Of a stretch of 64,000 nt of DNA, positions 43,693 through 56,800 are shown piece by piece (within the stretch, counting starts at the first letter, position 1; each line of letters starts with the position of its first letter). The notes beneath the pieces are model-generated. The model was not told the DNA's origin. It searched no databases and worked only from the letters and a program-made list of their open reading frames with translations. The stretch spans positions 79,959,935-80,023,934 of the forward strand of contig NC_073744.1 of NCBI RefSeq assembly GCF_029784135.1, given 5' to 3'. A program made the translations under genes and the position numbers. Origin of the DNA: Toxorhynchites rutilus septentrionalis. Its lineage: Eukaryota > Arthropoda > Insecta > Diptera > Culicidae.

Positions 43693-44651
43693 TTGTTTTC
43701 GGTTTTCATCATAGAACTTAAAAAACATATTTGGCGAAACGGAAATGTCTCGAGAGCTGATGGCTCAGCTCATCCAATATCATCTAGAAGCAATTTTCCG
43801 CTCCGGAAAGAGGCTTTGGAAGATTTGGGCATTTTCGAGGTTCGCAGCATGATTATAGGGAGAGGCTGTGCAACCGAAATACTAAAGATGGTTCTAACCA
43901 AAGCGAAAAAAGCGAATTAATTAGTGAAATTTGCTGATGCTGATGCGGCTGCTGTTCAAAAAAGAAGAAAGTGAAAGTGTGTAATGTTCTTGTGTCGTTC
44001 GGAGTGGTTTGTTGATGAAGAAAGTGTAATTTGTAATGATAGAAGCAAGTAGCGTTCAATGGAATTTAGAGTGGTGTGAAATCTATTAATTGCATGAGTT
44101 AGATGAACGTGAGTATTTGTGAGTAGTGAAGATAGGTAAATGTACAGAAGAGATGGAATTTCTCATACAGATTGGCTTATTTAGCTGCATTAATTTATTG
44201 TTTTTTTTTTGTTTTTATAAATAGTTTATAAATGTTAAATAATATTTTCTTGCGCAGAGAAGTACATTTATACATGCGTTTCGCTAAATAATTACACTGA
44301 CATTCGTGGATATTATTATTGTTACACAGTATGGTAGTGGTTTTAAAATTATAATTAATACAGTTGCCTTCCAATTAATTAGTGTAATGTGGTTCGTGTG
44401 TGTGTTTTTCTGTTAAAATATCCAACTCTACTAATCTAAAGCTACACATGGTGTTCAATCTCTCGTAATGTGTTTTGTTTTTCATGCAGTTATCTTCTGC
44501 TATTGGCTGCATCAGTTACTAAAAGTATATATAATTTTTTAATCCGGATTTTCACATTTCCTAGCATCTCCGGATTTTCTCTGTTAAATAATATTAGAAA
44601 ATGACTCGATTTCCTCTAATTTGTTTATTTGTTTTGCTGTATTATTTCCGT
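43693..44651. other. Downstream of tensin, unrecognised ORF
   Basis: A plus-strand open frame at 43,693-43,920 (75 residues) has no feature I recognise. The region otherwise is AT-rich, and on the minus strand may hold the tensin 3' UTR. AATAAA on the minus strand (44,624-44,629) lies 22 bases beyond the tensin stop and may be its polyadenylation signal. Confidence 0.35.
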
Positions 44652-44820
44652 TTAGATTGCCCGTGGGGCGGCCGTATGTGGGGTTGCTCCCCCGAGTACG
44701 ACCTTGTTGGCAAACGATACGATGGCGGTGGCCGGTTGGGTGGCCTCTAGCTCACAGAAAACGTGACACTGGTTATCCGCTGACGTTGGCGAGCGTTTCG
44801 CCACGAAGGCAAAGATGCGT
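44652..44820 (-). CDS. by: Tensin exon 9 (last), end of PTB domain
   Basis: Acceptor CAG next to 44,820. Reads [18 protein letters not shown] through [19 protein letters not shown] to TAA (44,652-44,654). Completes the C-terminal PTB fold. Confidence 0.9.
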
Positions 44821-47800
44821 CTGAGGAAGGATGGAGTTCAATTAAGGGGTTTTGACAGAAACGGACACCGCACGATTCGATACTCACTTGGACGCTGGGA
44901 TGTTACCCGTGGTGGATGGAATACTCCATCGGTGTTCGTCCGGGTCCAAACCACAGTATGATACGTTGTTGGATGGGTAATGTCGCCTGTAAGAAAAAAG
45001 GGGAGCAAAGGTGTTTACTATATATGCGTGGGTCATTTCGTTATATATTGGGTTTTTAACTTTTATATTGGGTTGGGCGTTATATATTGGGTTTTTTATA
45101 TGAAAATATTTATTTGAATAATAAAAAATATTAGGTGTACCGGTATGTTTTTTCGGTTTTACAACAGATGGCGTAACTTGATAATTATTCCAGAGAATCA
45201 AATTGCCAGACATTCGTTGGGAAGCTACTGCCATTGTGCGTCTTTTTCATATGTATATGTCAAAAAGTTGAAGCGTAAACAACATAGTTTTTTGCCACTT
45301 CGAATATGACGAATTTCGTACCAACGAGAGTGTTTTTTGCGGGGAGTGTTACTTCATTACTTCAATATGAAGAAAAAAAGCTGCGGTAAGTCATCGCATT
45401 TTGGTGGAAGTTTATGGTGACCATGATCCAACTGAGCGAACGTGTCAGACGTTGTTAACACGGTTTAAAAGTGGTAATTTTGACTTGGAAGACGAAAAAC
45501 GTTCCGGACCGCCAAAAATGTTTGAAGATGAAGAATTGGAGGCTTTAATCGATCAAGATCCGTCACAAACGCAGCAAGAACTTGCAGATACACTTGGAGT
45601 AGCTCAGCAAACCATATCCGATCGTTTAAAAGAAATGGGAATGATCCGAAAAATAGGACATTAGGTACCGTATGAATTGAAGCCACGAGATGTCGAACGC
45701 AGTTTTTTCACGTGCGAACAACTGCTCCAACGGCATAAGAGAAAGTGTTTTTGCATGAAATCGTTACTGGCGATGAAAAGTTACGACAATTCTAAACGTC
45801 GGACTACGTATGAATACCCCGGCCATGCATCAACATCGATGGCCGCGCAGAATATTCACGATCAGAAGATCTGTCTATTTGGTAGGACCAGCTGGGTGTG
45901 GTGTACTATGAGCTGCTAAAACCGAATGAAACCATTACGGGGGACCTCTACCGACGACAATTGATGCGTTTGAGCCGTGCACTGAAGGAAAAACGGCCAC
46001 AATACGAGAAAAGACACGATAAAGATATTTTGCAGCACGACAATGCTCGGCCGCATGTCGCGAAACCGGTCAAAACATACTTGGAACGCTGAAATGGGAG
46101 ATCCTATCCCACCCGCCGTATTCTCCAGACATAGCTTCGTCCGATTACTACCTTTTTCGATCGATGCAACATGGTCTGGTTGACCAGCACTTATTCAATT
46201 TTGAATAAGTCAAAAATTGGATCGATTCGTGGTTGGCCGACAAACCGGCCAATTATTTCCGCAAAGGGATCCGTGAATTTCCAGAAAGATGGGAAAAAGT
46301 TGTAACTAGCGATGGGCAATAATTTGAATAATAAATTTGTAACCATTTTTGCAGAATAAAGCATTAATTTTTGAAAAAAAACGAAGAAACTCCTATTATA
46401 ATATTCAAAGTATTGGCCATCGCTAGCCACTACCTATTTCCATCTTTCTGATAGATTACGGATTCCGTCACGTAAGAAGTGTTCATCCTTTGAAGCTAAG
46501 AATGAATCCATCCAATTTTGACGTAGGACTACGTCTTACTTTAAGGGTGCCAAATCAGAAAACAGGTCACGTTTTTATGAAATAAAGTTAACGTTAATAA
46601 CTATTTTTGCTGCGAACGGACTTTAACGATTTGCATACCAATCGAATCGGAAATTTTCTAAGATTTGTTTTATATTCTATACATTACAATCCCATAGTCT
46701 GTATATGGTTCAAATTGATGAAAATTGGAAGCATTCCCATTTCCCCATACATTTGTTCTGTCCATTTGGGTGCTTTCCCGAACAGAGTTGTCAATAACGG
46801 GCAACTTATGAAGCCGTTAGAACAAAATCAACGAAGGGGGATAGTGAAAATAGAATATTTGCGAGGCGAACTCCTCCCTTGCATAGTAAGTAAGCAGTCG
46901 CTAGCGTATAAGTATTGCATTTCCTCTGAGAAAAATTCTCAGAATCTTTCTGTGCTCGAAACAACAAAGATCGCTTATTCTGCTCGTTTTGTGTTTTATG
47001 TTTCCCCTCGAGCTGTGAACGCTAGCGAATATTTCACTTGAAGTGCATCTGGCATTGCAAATAACACAATCATCCGAGCCATGGTAAAACAGGCGAAAAA
47101 ATAGAATAAGCAAATGATTATAGATCGCTTCTAGCCATCAATGTTTGGCTTTGTTTGTGTTGCTTGTTTTCGTTGCACGAAACTTAGAACTTGTCCATTT
47201 CCTGTACATGTGAATAGCACGATACTTTTAGTTATCATCCGTATTTGCTCTCGTGCGCATCGGCTCTGTTCTGATGCAACAAGCTCCTAGCTTTGTTGAC
47301 GGTTTTGGCCGAGAATCGAGAAACGATTTTTTATAACGGATGTTCCATTTTTATCGCTGCAACTGAGTGCATCTGTTAGACGCGTGTTTGATACTTGTTG
47401 ATGGCAATGCACGGAAGATGGCTCTCGTTAAATACTCAGTGCAATGCGTGCATTGATTTAAAGAAACTAATTGCGATATATGACCAATTAGTGTACTGTT
47501 CAAGAAAGAATCGTTGCTTCTCTAATGATTCTACAAAACCACGCAAGCCATTAAACCTTTTCAGGGTCCCCGGAACTTTTAATTAGAGTTATTTATGAAA
47601 TTTCGACATTTTCGCAAATAATATCTGAAATGATAAACCAACAATTTCGAAAAAAAAACATTGCGCAGTCCTACGTCCTAAGCGGTCGTGTCTCGGATAC
47701 AACCCCTCGATTTTTTTGATACCCTTCTCTAAGGTAAAGCGTATTCCATTAAAAGCGTTCTGCATCGATCGAAACAAAGGGTAATCGGGAGTGGCGAGGT

Positions 47801-50800
47801 CTGGGCTATTAGATGATAACCAGGCGATAACCTATAAAGGCTAACCAGAATTTCCCATCCGCTATTTTCCAAATACAGTAATCATTCGATAGCTGAACCT
47901 GGTTTAACTGAACTGCTCTTTAGCCAGTTAACTGTGATTGACGAGTATACTCGTCATAGAAAAGTTGTAACATTCTGTGTATTGACGAGTATACTCGTCA
48001 CGCGTATAAATCAGTGACCATTAGCTATGTAAATTGCAATTTTTGAGAAAAACAAAACATATTCTTAAATTTCAAGATATTTAGAATATTTTGAAAGTAT
48101 GTCGGAATAAAACAAACCAATAGAAAATATAAACAGTTCGAGATGATGTCATGCATCCCCGTATGCACTGGTTGAAAAAGTTTACCAGTTCGCATAATGA
48201 ATTTATTTTTTTGCGATAATAATGTTGACGCAGGATTACGTTTTTGATTTTTATATAGGGGGGTCATTCTACGAAACTAACGTTTATTAAGAGTTTTCAA
48301 ATGCATATTACGCAGAATCGTTCTTACGAAAGATGTTAAAATATATACCATTAGACGGGAAATTTATCCAGCAATTTTCTCGCATGAAACATCAACAGTG
48401 GAAATAAAAGACGGGTGGGTAATGTCGGGGACATAACCGGAGTGACGTAGGACTATACAAAGGGGACAGCTTTTGTTAAATATATATTTTAAATATATTG
48501 TTTTATTTTCTTCTCCTACGTGAATACCTACCTATCTACCTGAAAAATGGATTAGTTTACTGTTTACTCTTTATGAATATGTTGATGGTTCTGAAAAGAA
48601 CCGTTGGTGTTGTGTTTTTGTTATCACTCGATATTCCCATCTTGTTCGGTTAAACCTTCCTGTTTAGCTATTGCGTTTGCCACTCGCCACAGCTTTCACA
48701 GTTGGAAAATTTCTTCCCATCCAGCTTGTGACATGTTGTTCAGTAAATTACATTTAATGCGACGTGCCGGAGAAACACTTTGCCACTCACTGAAACTAAT
48801 TGTTGCCTTGATGAGCGCCGAACCGAAGCTGCTCTGTTCTTGATGCGGGTTTTCTGATTGTCGTGAGCAGCTTTGCAAGCCAACTCGAGCACTCCGACGG
48901 CCGAAACTCTATAATCGCTGTTAGGTATACTGGTGCTCCGGCACCAATCCGTTCGGCCTAGTTACCCTTGCGGAGCAATCAGTGAATGCGACCAACAGGG
49001 AACTGGAGACCTGCACGGTTCGAGTGAGACTTTTCCTTTCCCTTAACTTGTCCTCCTTTGTTACGTCCACGATGCCGATGCCGTACAACCACACGGGTTT
49101 ACGGTTTGAAAGAAAATAAGATATTTTATTGGGGTCCGCGTGTTTTATACTCTAGCGGTACACACTCACAGGATAGAGACAAATCGGCATACTCAGCCAG
49201 AGGGGCGAGTCCAACGACACGAACGAATGAGCGTTAAAAGGGAGCGATGGCAAAAAAATACATTCATTACGATTTGTTCGCTCGTTGGATTCACATGCAG
49301 GCTAAAAAGGGTCCTTTTCAGGATCACAAAATTATCTTCAATCTAAAGAGTTTATTGTTTTGTTATCACTCGATATCCCCATCTTGTTCGGCTAAACCTT
49401 CCTGTTTAGCGATTTGTTGCCACTCGCCACAGCTTTCACAGTTGGAAAATTTCTTCCCATCCAGCTTGTGACATATTTTACAGTAAATTACATTCAATGG
49501 CACGTCGCATTACCACCACTCAGTGTCGGATTGGAGGTAATTTTAACCTGTAATTGAACATTTGCGATGACAGTGGTACAGTGTCGACTTTCAATGTGGG
49601 GTCATAATTTGGATCTCTATGTTTACAAAAATGTCCAACTAAATAAGTCGCATTACATGTCCGTCCAATTAGCTAAATGTCGAACTAATTGTAAATTAAT
49701 GTACTTTCAATCTGGAAACAATTTAAGAATTTGTGAAAATTGAATAATCAGGAAAGTCCCCAACTATCAATAAGCTCAGAACAACTGCCAAATTCACAAA
49801 CTCATCAGATCCTGGCAAAAAAATTATGAAAACATCAATTTGTGTTTTATTATTATTTTGGATAATGTTTTAGAAAGCATTGAACTGTATTCCCTAAACT
49901 CTTTTTTGGAAGGTTTAATGGCCCTGAAAAGCGCCTTGTTTTATGGAATGGTTCCAATTTAGAAAACTTAGTACTCGTGATTTTGAAAAAAACCATTTCG
50001 AACGCCCTCGATGCCGCGCTCGGCCTAGCTACCCTTGCGGGAAACTCCAGACCAACACGGTTCGAGCGGGATTTTGCCTTTCCATTCACTTTTTCCTCCT
50101 TTGCCATGTCCAGACATGGCTGCTTGGGTTGGTTTGTTGATGTGTTGTGATGCGAACTGATGTGGTGTACGGTTTGAAAGAGAATGATCGTTACGGAAGG
50201 AAGGAAGGTAGGTATTGTATTATAGAGACTTTAAACTTTTGCAGTTCATTCGTCTCTAGCCTTGAGAAAGGCCCTTTGAAAACTCTACTCTATTCTACTC
50301 CAGCGCTACCACCTCCGCCCTCTTGTCTTGAGAAAGGCACTCGATCCCTCGCCGTCCAGCCCGTCCAGCAACGATGTTGTCCAGTCGGTGTCCACACAAA
50401 GAATGATCGTTACGGCAGCGGAGCGGGGATTTTTAAGCTGACTGGCTGGCTCGAGAATTACGCATGTGTGAGACTGCGACCAATTTTTCGTTCATATTTT
50501 TTCTTTTTCCTTTCCAATCGTGCTTCATTCTATTTCGCTGCTGCTCTGGTTGCCCGTTTTGGTCGGTTCGATTTGAGGAGCACAAAATGGACCAATCAAA
50601 AATGGGCACATAGTGCATTTGGACAATGCTTGATATTTCACAATTATTCAATTATTTATCTCAAGAAAAATGAAATGTTATTCGTTATGATAGATGCGTA
50701 GATATATTTCCTATCAATTGACGCATAAACCTTTGCGATCTATTGAGAAATACTTGAGTTATAAGCGTTCCAAATCTTGCAGTTTTTCCTACTTGTTCAG

Positions 50801-53800
50801 TGCCTAGATTTCCATTTCACCCCCTATATCTTCCGGTTAGACGTAGTCCTACGTCAATAAAACAAGTGAGCAATTTGACCAATCAAAGAGATATGTTTTG
50901 CGAGCGGATGCGAAGGTAAATCATGTGTTATGCATTCTTTCTTTCAACGTTCGTTCCCATGAATGTTGTATGCAACATAATATTGTGTGCAATAATTCGT
51001 TCCATCAAACAAATTAGCAAGAGCTTTTTCGTTGACGAAATCAGATGCAAGATCTCATGCATCACTCAAATTTCATGCAAGATTTCATTAAAGCAACGAG
51101 GAAAGCGTCATCCATACAGTGATCGTTCGTTAATTGGGCCGAAAGATTAATACAATTCAGGAATTTTACTCGCTCACTGGACTGCAAAGCAGTAAAAGCA
51201 ATACTTCAAATTGATGTTGACATCTATTATTGATACACTGCTTTGCAGTCCAGTTAATGTAGATGCTGTTATAGATAAGTCCAGTTGAAGATAGTCCAGT
51301 TAGCATATGTATATGACGGGGTGAACAACATCTTAAGCGAGTGTCTTTCGGGCTGCGGCAACATGGGCAATTGTACAGCGAAAAATTATATCAGTACTAG
51401 GAGAATGGCAGCGATTATCATCCGAGGACTTATTGAGATCGGCATTACATCGCATCACAAAAATGAAACGAAATGAAATATTAATAATCCTCATGACTCA
51501 TATTCATAATTTTCAATGACTTAATCCCTCCTATGAAAGATTGAGTAGTAGAACTAATACGACTTGATTGTGATGCAAACGAACATTATTTCACCGAAAA
51601 AGCTACTGCTCCCGATGCCGCAGAATAAGACTAAAAATAAGAATAAGACAATGGAAAGAAATCACAGTACCATAGCTATTCATTAAAAATAAAGCAAATT
51701 TTTTTGTTTCTTCCCCATAAACTTCATATTCAATGTAATCAATCACGATATTTTTTTTTTGTTTACTAATACACATTTCACCCACCATTCCACCCTGCTA
51801 TATGTCATACTGATATTCATTAACCATTTTCAGTTAGACAGTTGAACTTCCTGCCAGAAGTTTAATTGTCTTTTTTTTGTTCGTTTCAACCCGTTTGACG
51901 GTTATGAGTACATATGTATATTACTCATTCTTGTGTATAATATCCTATTTCGCTCAATATCACTCCATAGCAAGATTTGAATTCTTACTTTTATATTTAT
52001 AATATTTGATTAAATTCATTGCATTTTTAGTTTAATATGTATGTAATGTAGTAATGCATCGAAGTTCGGACGCTTTAGCGCTTACGATAATAATCTCAAC
52101 TATTAAAAAATATTGACATATCATAGCATGAAAAACTAGCGTTCCTATAGAACTAGAAGGCCTTCATCTAAGTTATGAATCGCAGAATTCCACAAAATCA
52201 TGTTATATTTGTTCAAAATTTGAAATTTCTTTCATCGTGTCGTGATTTTAAATCCGGACGCTTTTTTAATCATGATTTCAATTCCGGACACTTTTGCTTT
52301 TAATTCCGAGCACATGTTGTCAGCAGCATTTCTTTGAGATAATTTTTTCATTTATTATTGCAAAACTTATTAACGGGTGCGTCATAAGTAGCTAAATGGG
52401 CTTGATTAGTAGAATACAGTTATTTATGAAAAATATAAATCGAAGACGGCGGCCGCTACAAAATGGTGGATTACATATTCTCTCAGAACCCCATGAATAT
52501 GAGCATCAAACGAAAGGGATTAAATAGAAGAACATGAAAAATGAAAATCCAAAATTTAAAAAAAAATGTTGAACGGTTTCATTGTAGAGAAATATACGAA
52601 TAATACAGATAGAGTACTAAAAACTAGAAAATAAAATAAGTAAAAAGTTCAACGGTTTCATTGTGATTAAACATAATAATAATACAGATAATGTACTAAA
52701 AGCTAGGAAATAATTAGGCAAGTAGCAGTTAGTAGTTGTCACACCCCTTTCTTCATTAATCTAGGGCATTGAGGAGACTAAAATAAAATCGTGGGGCATG
52801 TGATGAAACAACTAACTGTAGATAATGGAAATCTGACGTGGCCTATTTTGGATTTGCATTTTTCATAGATAACTGTATTCTACTAGTGAAGCTCTTTCAT
52901 TTGATACTGGTGAAGCTCTTTCATTTGATGCAGCTTTGAAAAAATATATATGGCGGTCATGTTGGATTTGCATTCTCATTAAAAACTGTGTTCTACTAGT
53001 CAATCTCTTTCGTTTGATACCTATATTGATGGGGTTTAGAGAAAATATGTAATCCGCCATTTTGTAGCGGCCGTCATCATGGATTTTCAAGATCATGAAA
53101 TACCCAGTTTTATAATGACTGCAGAGAATCAGGTCTGTTCCAAATTTCAGATCAATCGGTCAAAAGGAATGGGGTTAAATTTCTATTAATGTGGGACGGC
53201 GCTACAGACAAAGTTACAAAGTTACCCACGTACATACAAACGGGTCATATGATCGAATCCGTCCTGTATACCGAAGAGTTTTGCAGTCTCCCGGATCGAA
53301 AATCTTTACTCCATATTCCATACTAGGGCTTATGTCCATGCCCTCAAGTAATTCCTTCAATGAGAAATTGAATCGTCAACTTTTGATCCGTCCGGATTTA
53401 AAATCATTTTCTGAACGTGCTTTCTATTCCGGACTGGGCTTGTGAAACACATATTGATTTTTGATTTTTGACATGTTTTTTTGTTAACAGCTAGGCACTA
53501 TATTCGACACTAATCTGTCCTCTTCGAGCATCGAAGCATGGACGATGCTCGAAGAGGACTCACAAGCGCTTGGTGTTTTCGAACGTCGAGTGCTCAGAAC
53601 AATACACGGTGGTGTACAGGAAAACGGAGTATGGAGAAGGAGACTGGTGCAATTCTATGGCGAACCCAACATCCAGAAAGTAGCCAAGGCTGGACGAGTG
53701 CGATGGACAGGGCATGTTGCAAGAGTGTCGGATAGCAAAAATGGTCTTCGCATCGAATCCGGTAGGAACAAAAAGGAGAGGAGCCCAGCGAACGAGGTGG

Positions 53801-56800
53801 TTGGACCAGGTGGAGCAGAACTTGGCAAGAATCGGTGTAACTATGAGCCGAGTGCATTGGCGGAATAATGTTGTGAATCAGATCCAATCTCTTCAAGCGA
53901 TGTAGCATCATTGTAAACAAATAAACAACTGTCAGTAGTACCACCTTTTAAATAATTTGAAAATGTTCAGAGGGAAAATTTTCAAAATTGGAAAATTACC
54001 AGTATATATTTGACAGAATGTAAATCATACAAACCATTCCCGACAAAATTTCTTCGATGGTGCAGAGTCACGATGAACTTCCACTAGAATTCGATGGGCA
54101 TCAGCTACCCTCTTCTTGAAAAGGAAACGGGAAATAAAAATTTCCTGCAAATTGCAATGAAAATCGACAGGTTCAAAGCAATAAAAAATGAATTCGGATA
54201 TATTCAACATGCTCCTCTGTACCAAATGTACTGGAAACAGATACAGAAAATACAGAAAATTTTTGCAAAGCATGCCCACAAAATTCTCACTATTCAGCAC
54301 ATAAGGATAACCCACCTGAAGAACAGCTGCCGGGTGTTGTCCGTGAGCGTGATTCCCTGGATCGAAACTTTGAAGTGCACTTGCGTGGGTTTCGGCAGTG
54401 GTCGCAGCGATAATAGTAATCCCACCGCTTTCCTGATGGCTTGGGGTCCTAAAAAAATTGAAGCATTAAAAAATTAGGGTTTTATTCTCTTCTTGTCCCA
54501 TCTATGGTCTACCTGTCAGTGACTCCGTATCACAGGTGAACAAGTACAGGACGTTACAAGCTGCCCCCTGGGAGAGTAACTGTTGCTGAGCGGGTGACTG
54601 ATAGTCCGTTTGCTGAATGTCCTGAAAAGGATCGGTATCCCACGTTAGACGTTTACGCCGATAGGAATTACTGTGTTCACTCACCATATCCGGTATGATC
54701 AGACGGCAGGGCAGCGCGAGCGGTGTGATTGAGTGCTGGTACACCAGCGCCGAGAGGGATGTGAAAACGGGCTCGTTTGCGCAGCCCTTCAACCGAACGC
54801 CCCGAATTGTGGGCTCCACCAGAAAGTGGCGCACCAGCTCGTCACTGTTCGGTCCCTTCGATTGGACTCCGGGTGGAGGATGGGCCACCTTGACCACCAG
54901 TCCGTACGCGTTGGCAAATGTGGTCGAATCGCGTACCACAAAGGTTCCGGGCGGGGCATTGCGGAGCAGTGCGATCGCTTCCTCCCGGCTGATGCCAGGC
55001 TTGTACCAGTACTTGGACGAATCGCGGGCGAACTTGACGAACTGGGGGGCAACCTCCTGGGGTTCGCTGTTTGCGTTCGATGTGGTCGAGTTGCGCCGTG
55101 ATGTGTAGCATGACACCGTTTCATTCTGGTTGACGATCTCCTGGGTTGTGCGCTGGTTGCCCGCGAATAAGTCCTTGCTGCGGTGGGAAGAGCATACAGT
55201 ATTAGAAATGTGAGCTTCTGAGACCAATTCAATCAATGTGAGACAGTCATGGCAGAGATTAGTAAATCACTCTCGCGTTTCGTTTCGGACGGTCAGATTA
55301 GATCAGACATACGAAAGAGTCGCACAACAGAACAATTAGCCGCACAACTTACTCATAGGAAAAGGTACAACTGTGGGGTTTCTTCTCGAAAGCAGGTGCT
55401 ACACACTGAAGCAAATTGGTTCTGATTTTAAGCTTCATCAACTGTTTAAGCAGGGGATTCTTTCTACACACGAGATGAAAAAATGGCATAGAATAGAAGA
55501 TTTGAATGAGTGTTAAATGTTAATAAGCGGGCCAATGATTGTTGAGTTTGGTGTGTTTGCAGTTGGATCGGTTTACGATGAAATTCGTGATTAATTGTTC
55601 ATTCCGGACAACAACATTTCGTGCACTTTGAAATAGTTTGTTTGTGTTCTCTCAAACTTTACTCATGGTGGGTTTAGAAAATAACAAACACTGCTCTGAA
55701 ATGTATATTCGAAGGGTGCTAACCTCACGTCGTACGTTGAGACGGTCGATTTTTGACTGCGCAACGACCAAGTCGAGTTATACTTTCTACAAAACACGAA
55801 GGGTTTGGAAAAATGTATTCTGTTTTCACTATAATTCATTTTCGGTATTTGACAGTCAAATCCCGTTAGTGTTGTTCAGCGAATGTTATGGGTGTTTTTG
55901 GTTCGCAGAAAAAGTATTGTAAAATGGTACGGGAGGGATAAAAGTATTTTGCATTACCGTTGTGATGTCGGACTTTTGGGCGGCAGAGCTGGACTAGAGG
56001 TTCCGTTGGACAGACCGTACGGGGTGCGTGGCGTGACCGGGAAGGCTGGCGTCTCCGGACGTGGCGATCCACCCGTCGGGGAGTTGTCCGGTTCCGTCTC
56101 TGAACGATAGGATGAGAACGACTCTTCCCTGGCCTGTGGGTGAATAGGAAAAAGGGAACCCGACATTAATTTGTGTTTTGTGAGAAATATTTTTGTTTGT
56201 GCTTTAATTTGAATTTTGGCTTTTTCTTTATTTCGATTTTTAACTGTGCGCGTTTGGATTATACAAAAATGTGGGACTGAAGAGAAAAATCTGGAAAAGT
56301 TCATGTTGAAAATTTATTTTGAATAAATTTGCCGAAATAAATTTCAACTAGCGGATTTTATGCCAAATTTTAGAGAATGCAATTTGTATCAGAATGCAAA
56401 TGAACTTCTCAATTTTTAATACGAAAAAACTTTGAGTTCGATCCCAACCGATGTCATAGAAGGGATAGAAAGGGAGCAAAAGTCTTATCAATCTGTTGGT
56501 GAGTTTGCTACCTACAATCAGTCTTCCGAAAAAACACATACATATGTGCACGCGATGTTCAAATTCCATGAACTCAGAGGCTATGAGTTCATGTACATTT
56601 TGCAAGTCTGATTAAATAATCTATATATATTTCCAGTGGAAAGAAAGAATCTCCGATTAGAAAGAAACTTTATATAGTTTTTTTCGTGCATGTTACCAAT
56701 TGAAGTCTGGGGAACCGACTGCACAGCGGGGCGACGGCATACAAATGCTGGCCAAATAAATAAATAAAAGTTGTGGCGTTCGAAAAATTCCTAAAAATAC

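Larger units (their letters stand above)
48410..50856 (-). repeat. H2A-derived repeat, copy C
   Basis: Inverted relative to copy A with the same ends: GACGGGTGGGTAATGTC at 48,410 and CTACGTCA at 50,856. Contains H2A unit 2 (48,800-49,090), its stem-loop (48,587-48,602) and TATA; H2A unit 1 reduced to its first 30 codons by internal deletion (about 50,015-50,108); and the upstream region. An extra segment at about 49,270-49,660 includes a partial duplicate of 48,613-48,765. It sits in the tensin intron in the same orientation as tensin. Confidence 0.75.

Noticed and set aside
45465..45686. Minus-strand ORF inside the 45 kb mariner
   Set aside because: Shadow of the mariner transposase on the plus strand.
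46607..47041. A 144-residue plus-strand protein gene
   Set aside because: No recognisable domain, AT-driven composition, lies inside a tensin intron among repeats and starts next to a repeat border motif.
53191..53445. An 84-residue plus-strand ORF as a gene
   Set aside because: No motif, and sequence between decayed repeats; the frame is short enough to occur by chance.
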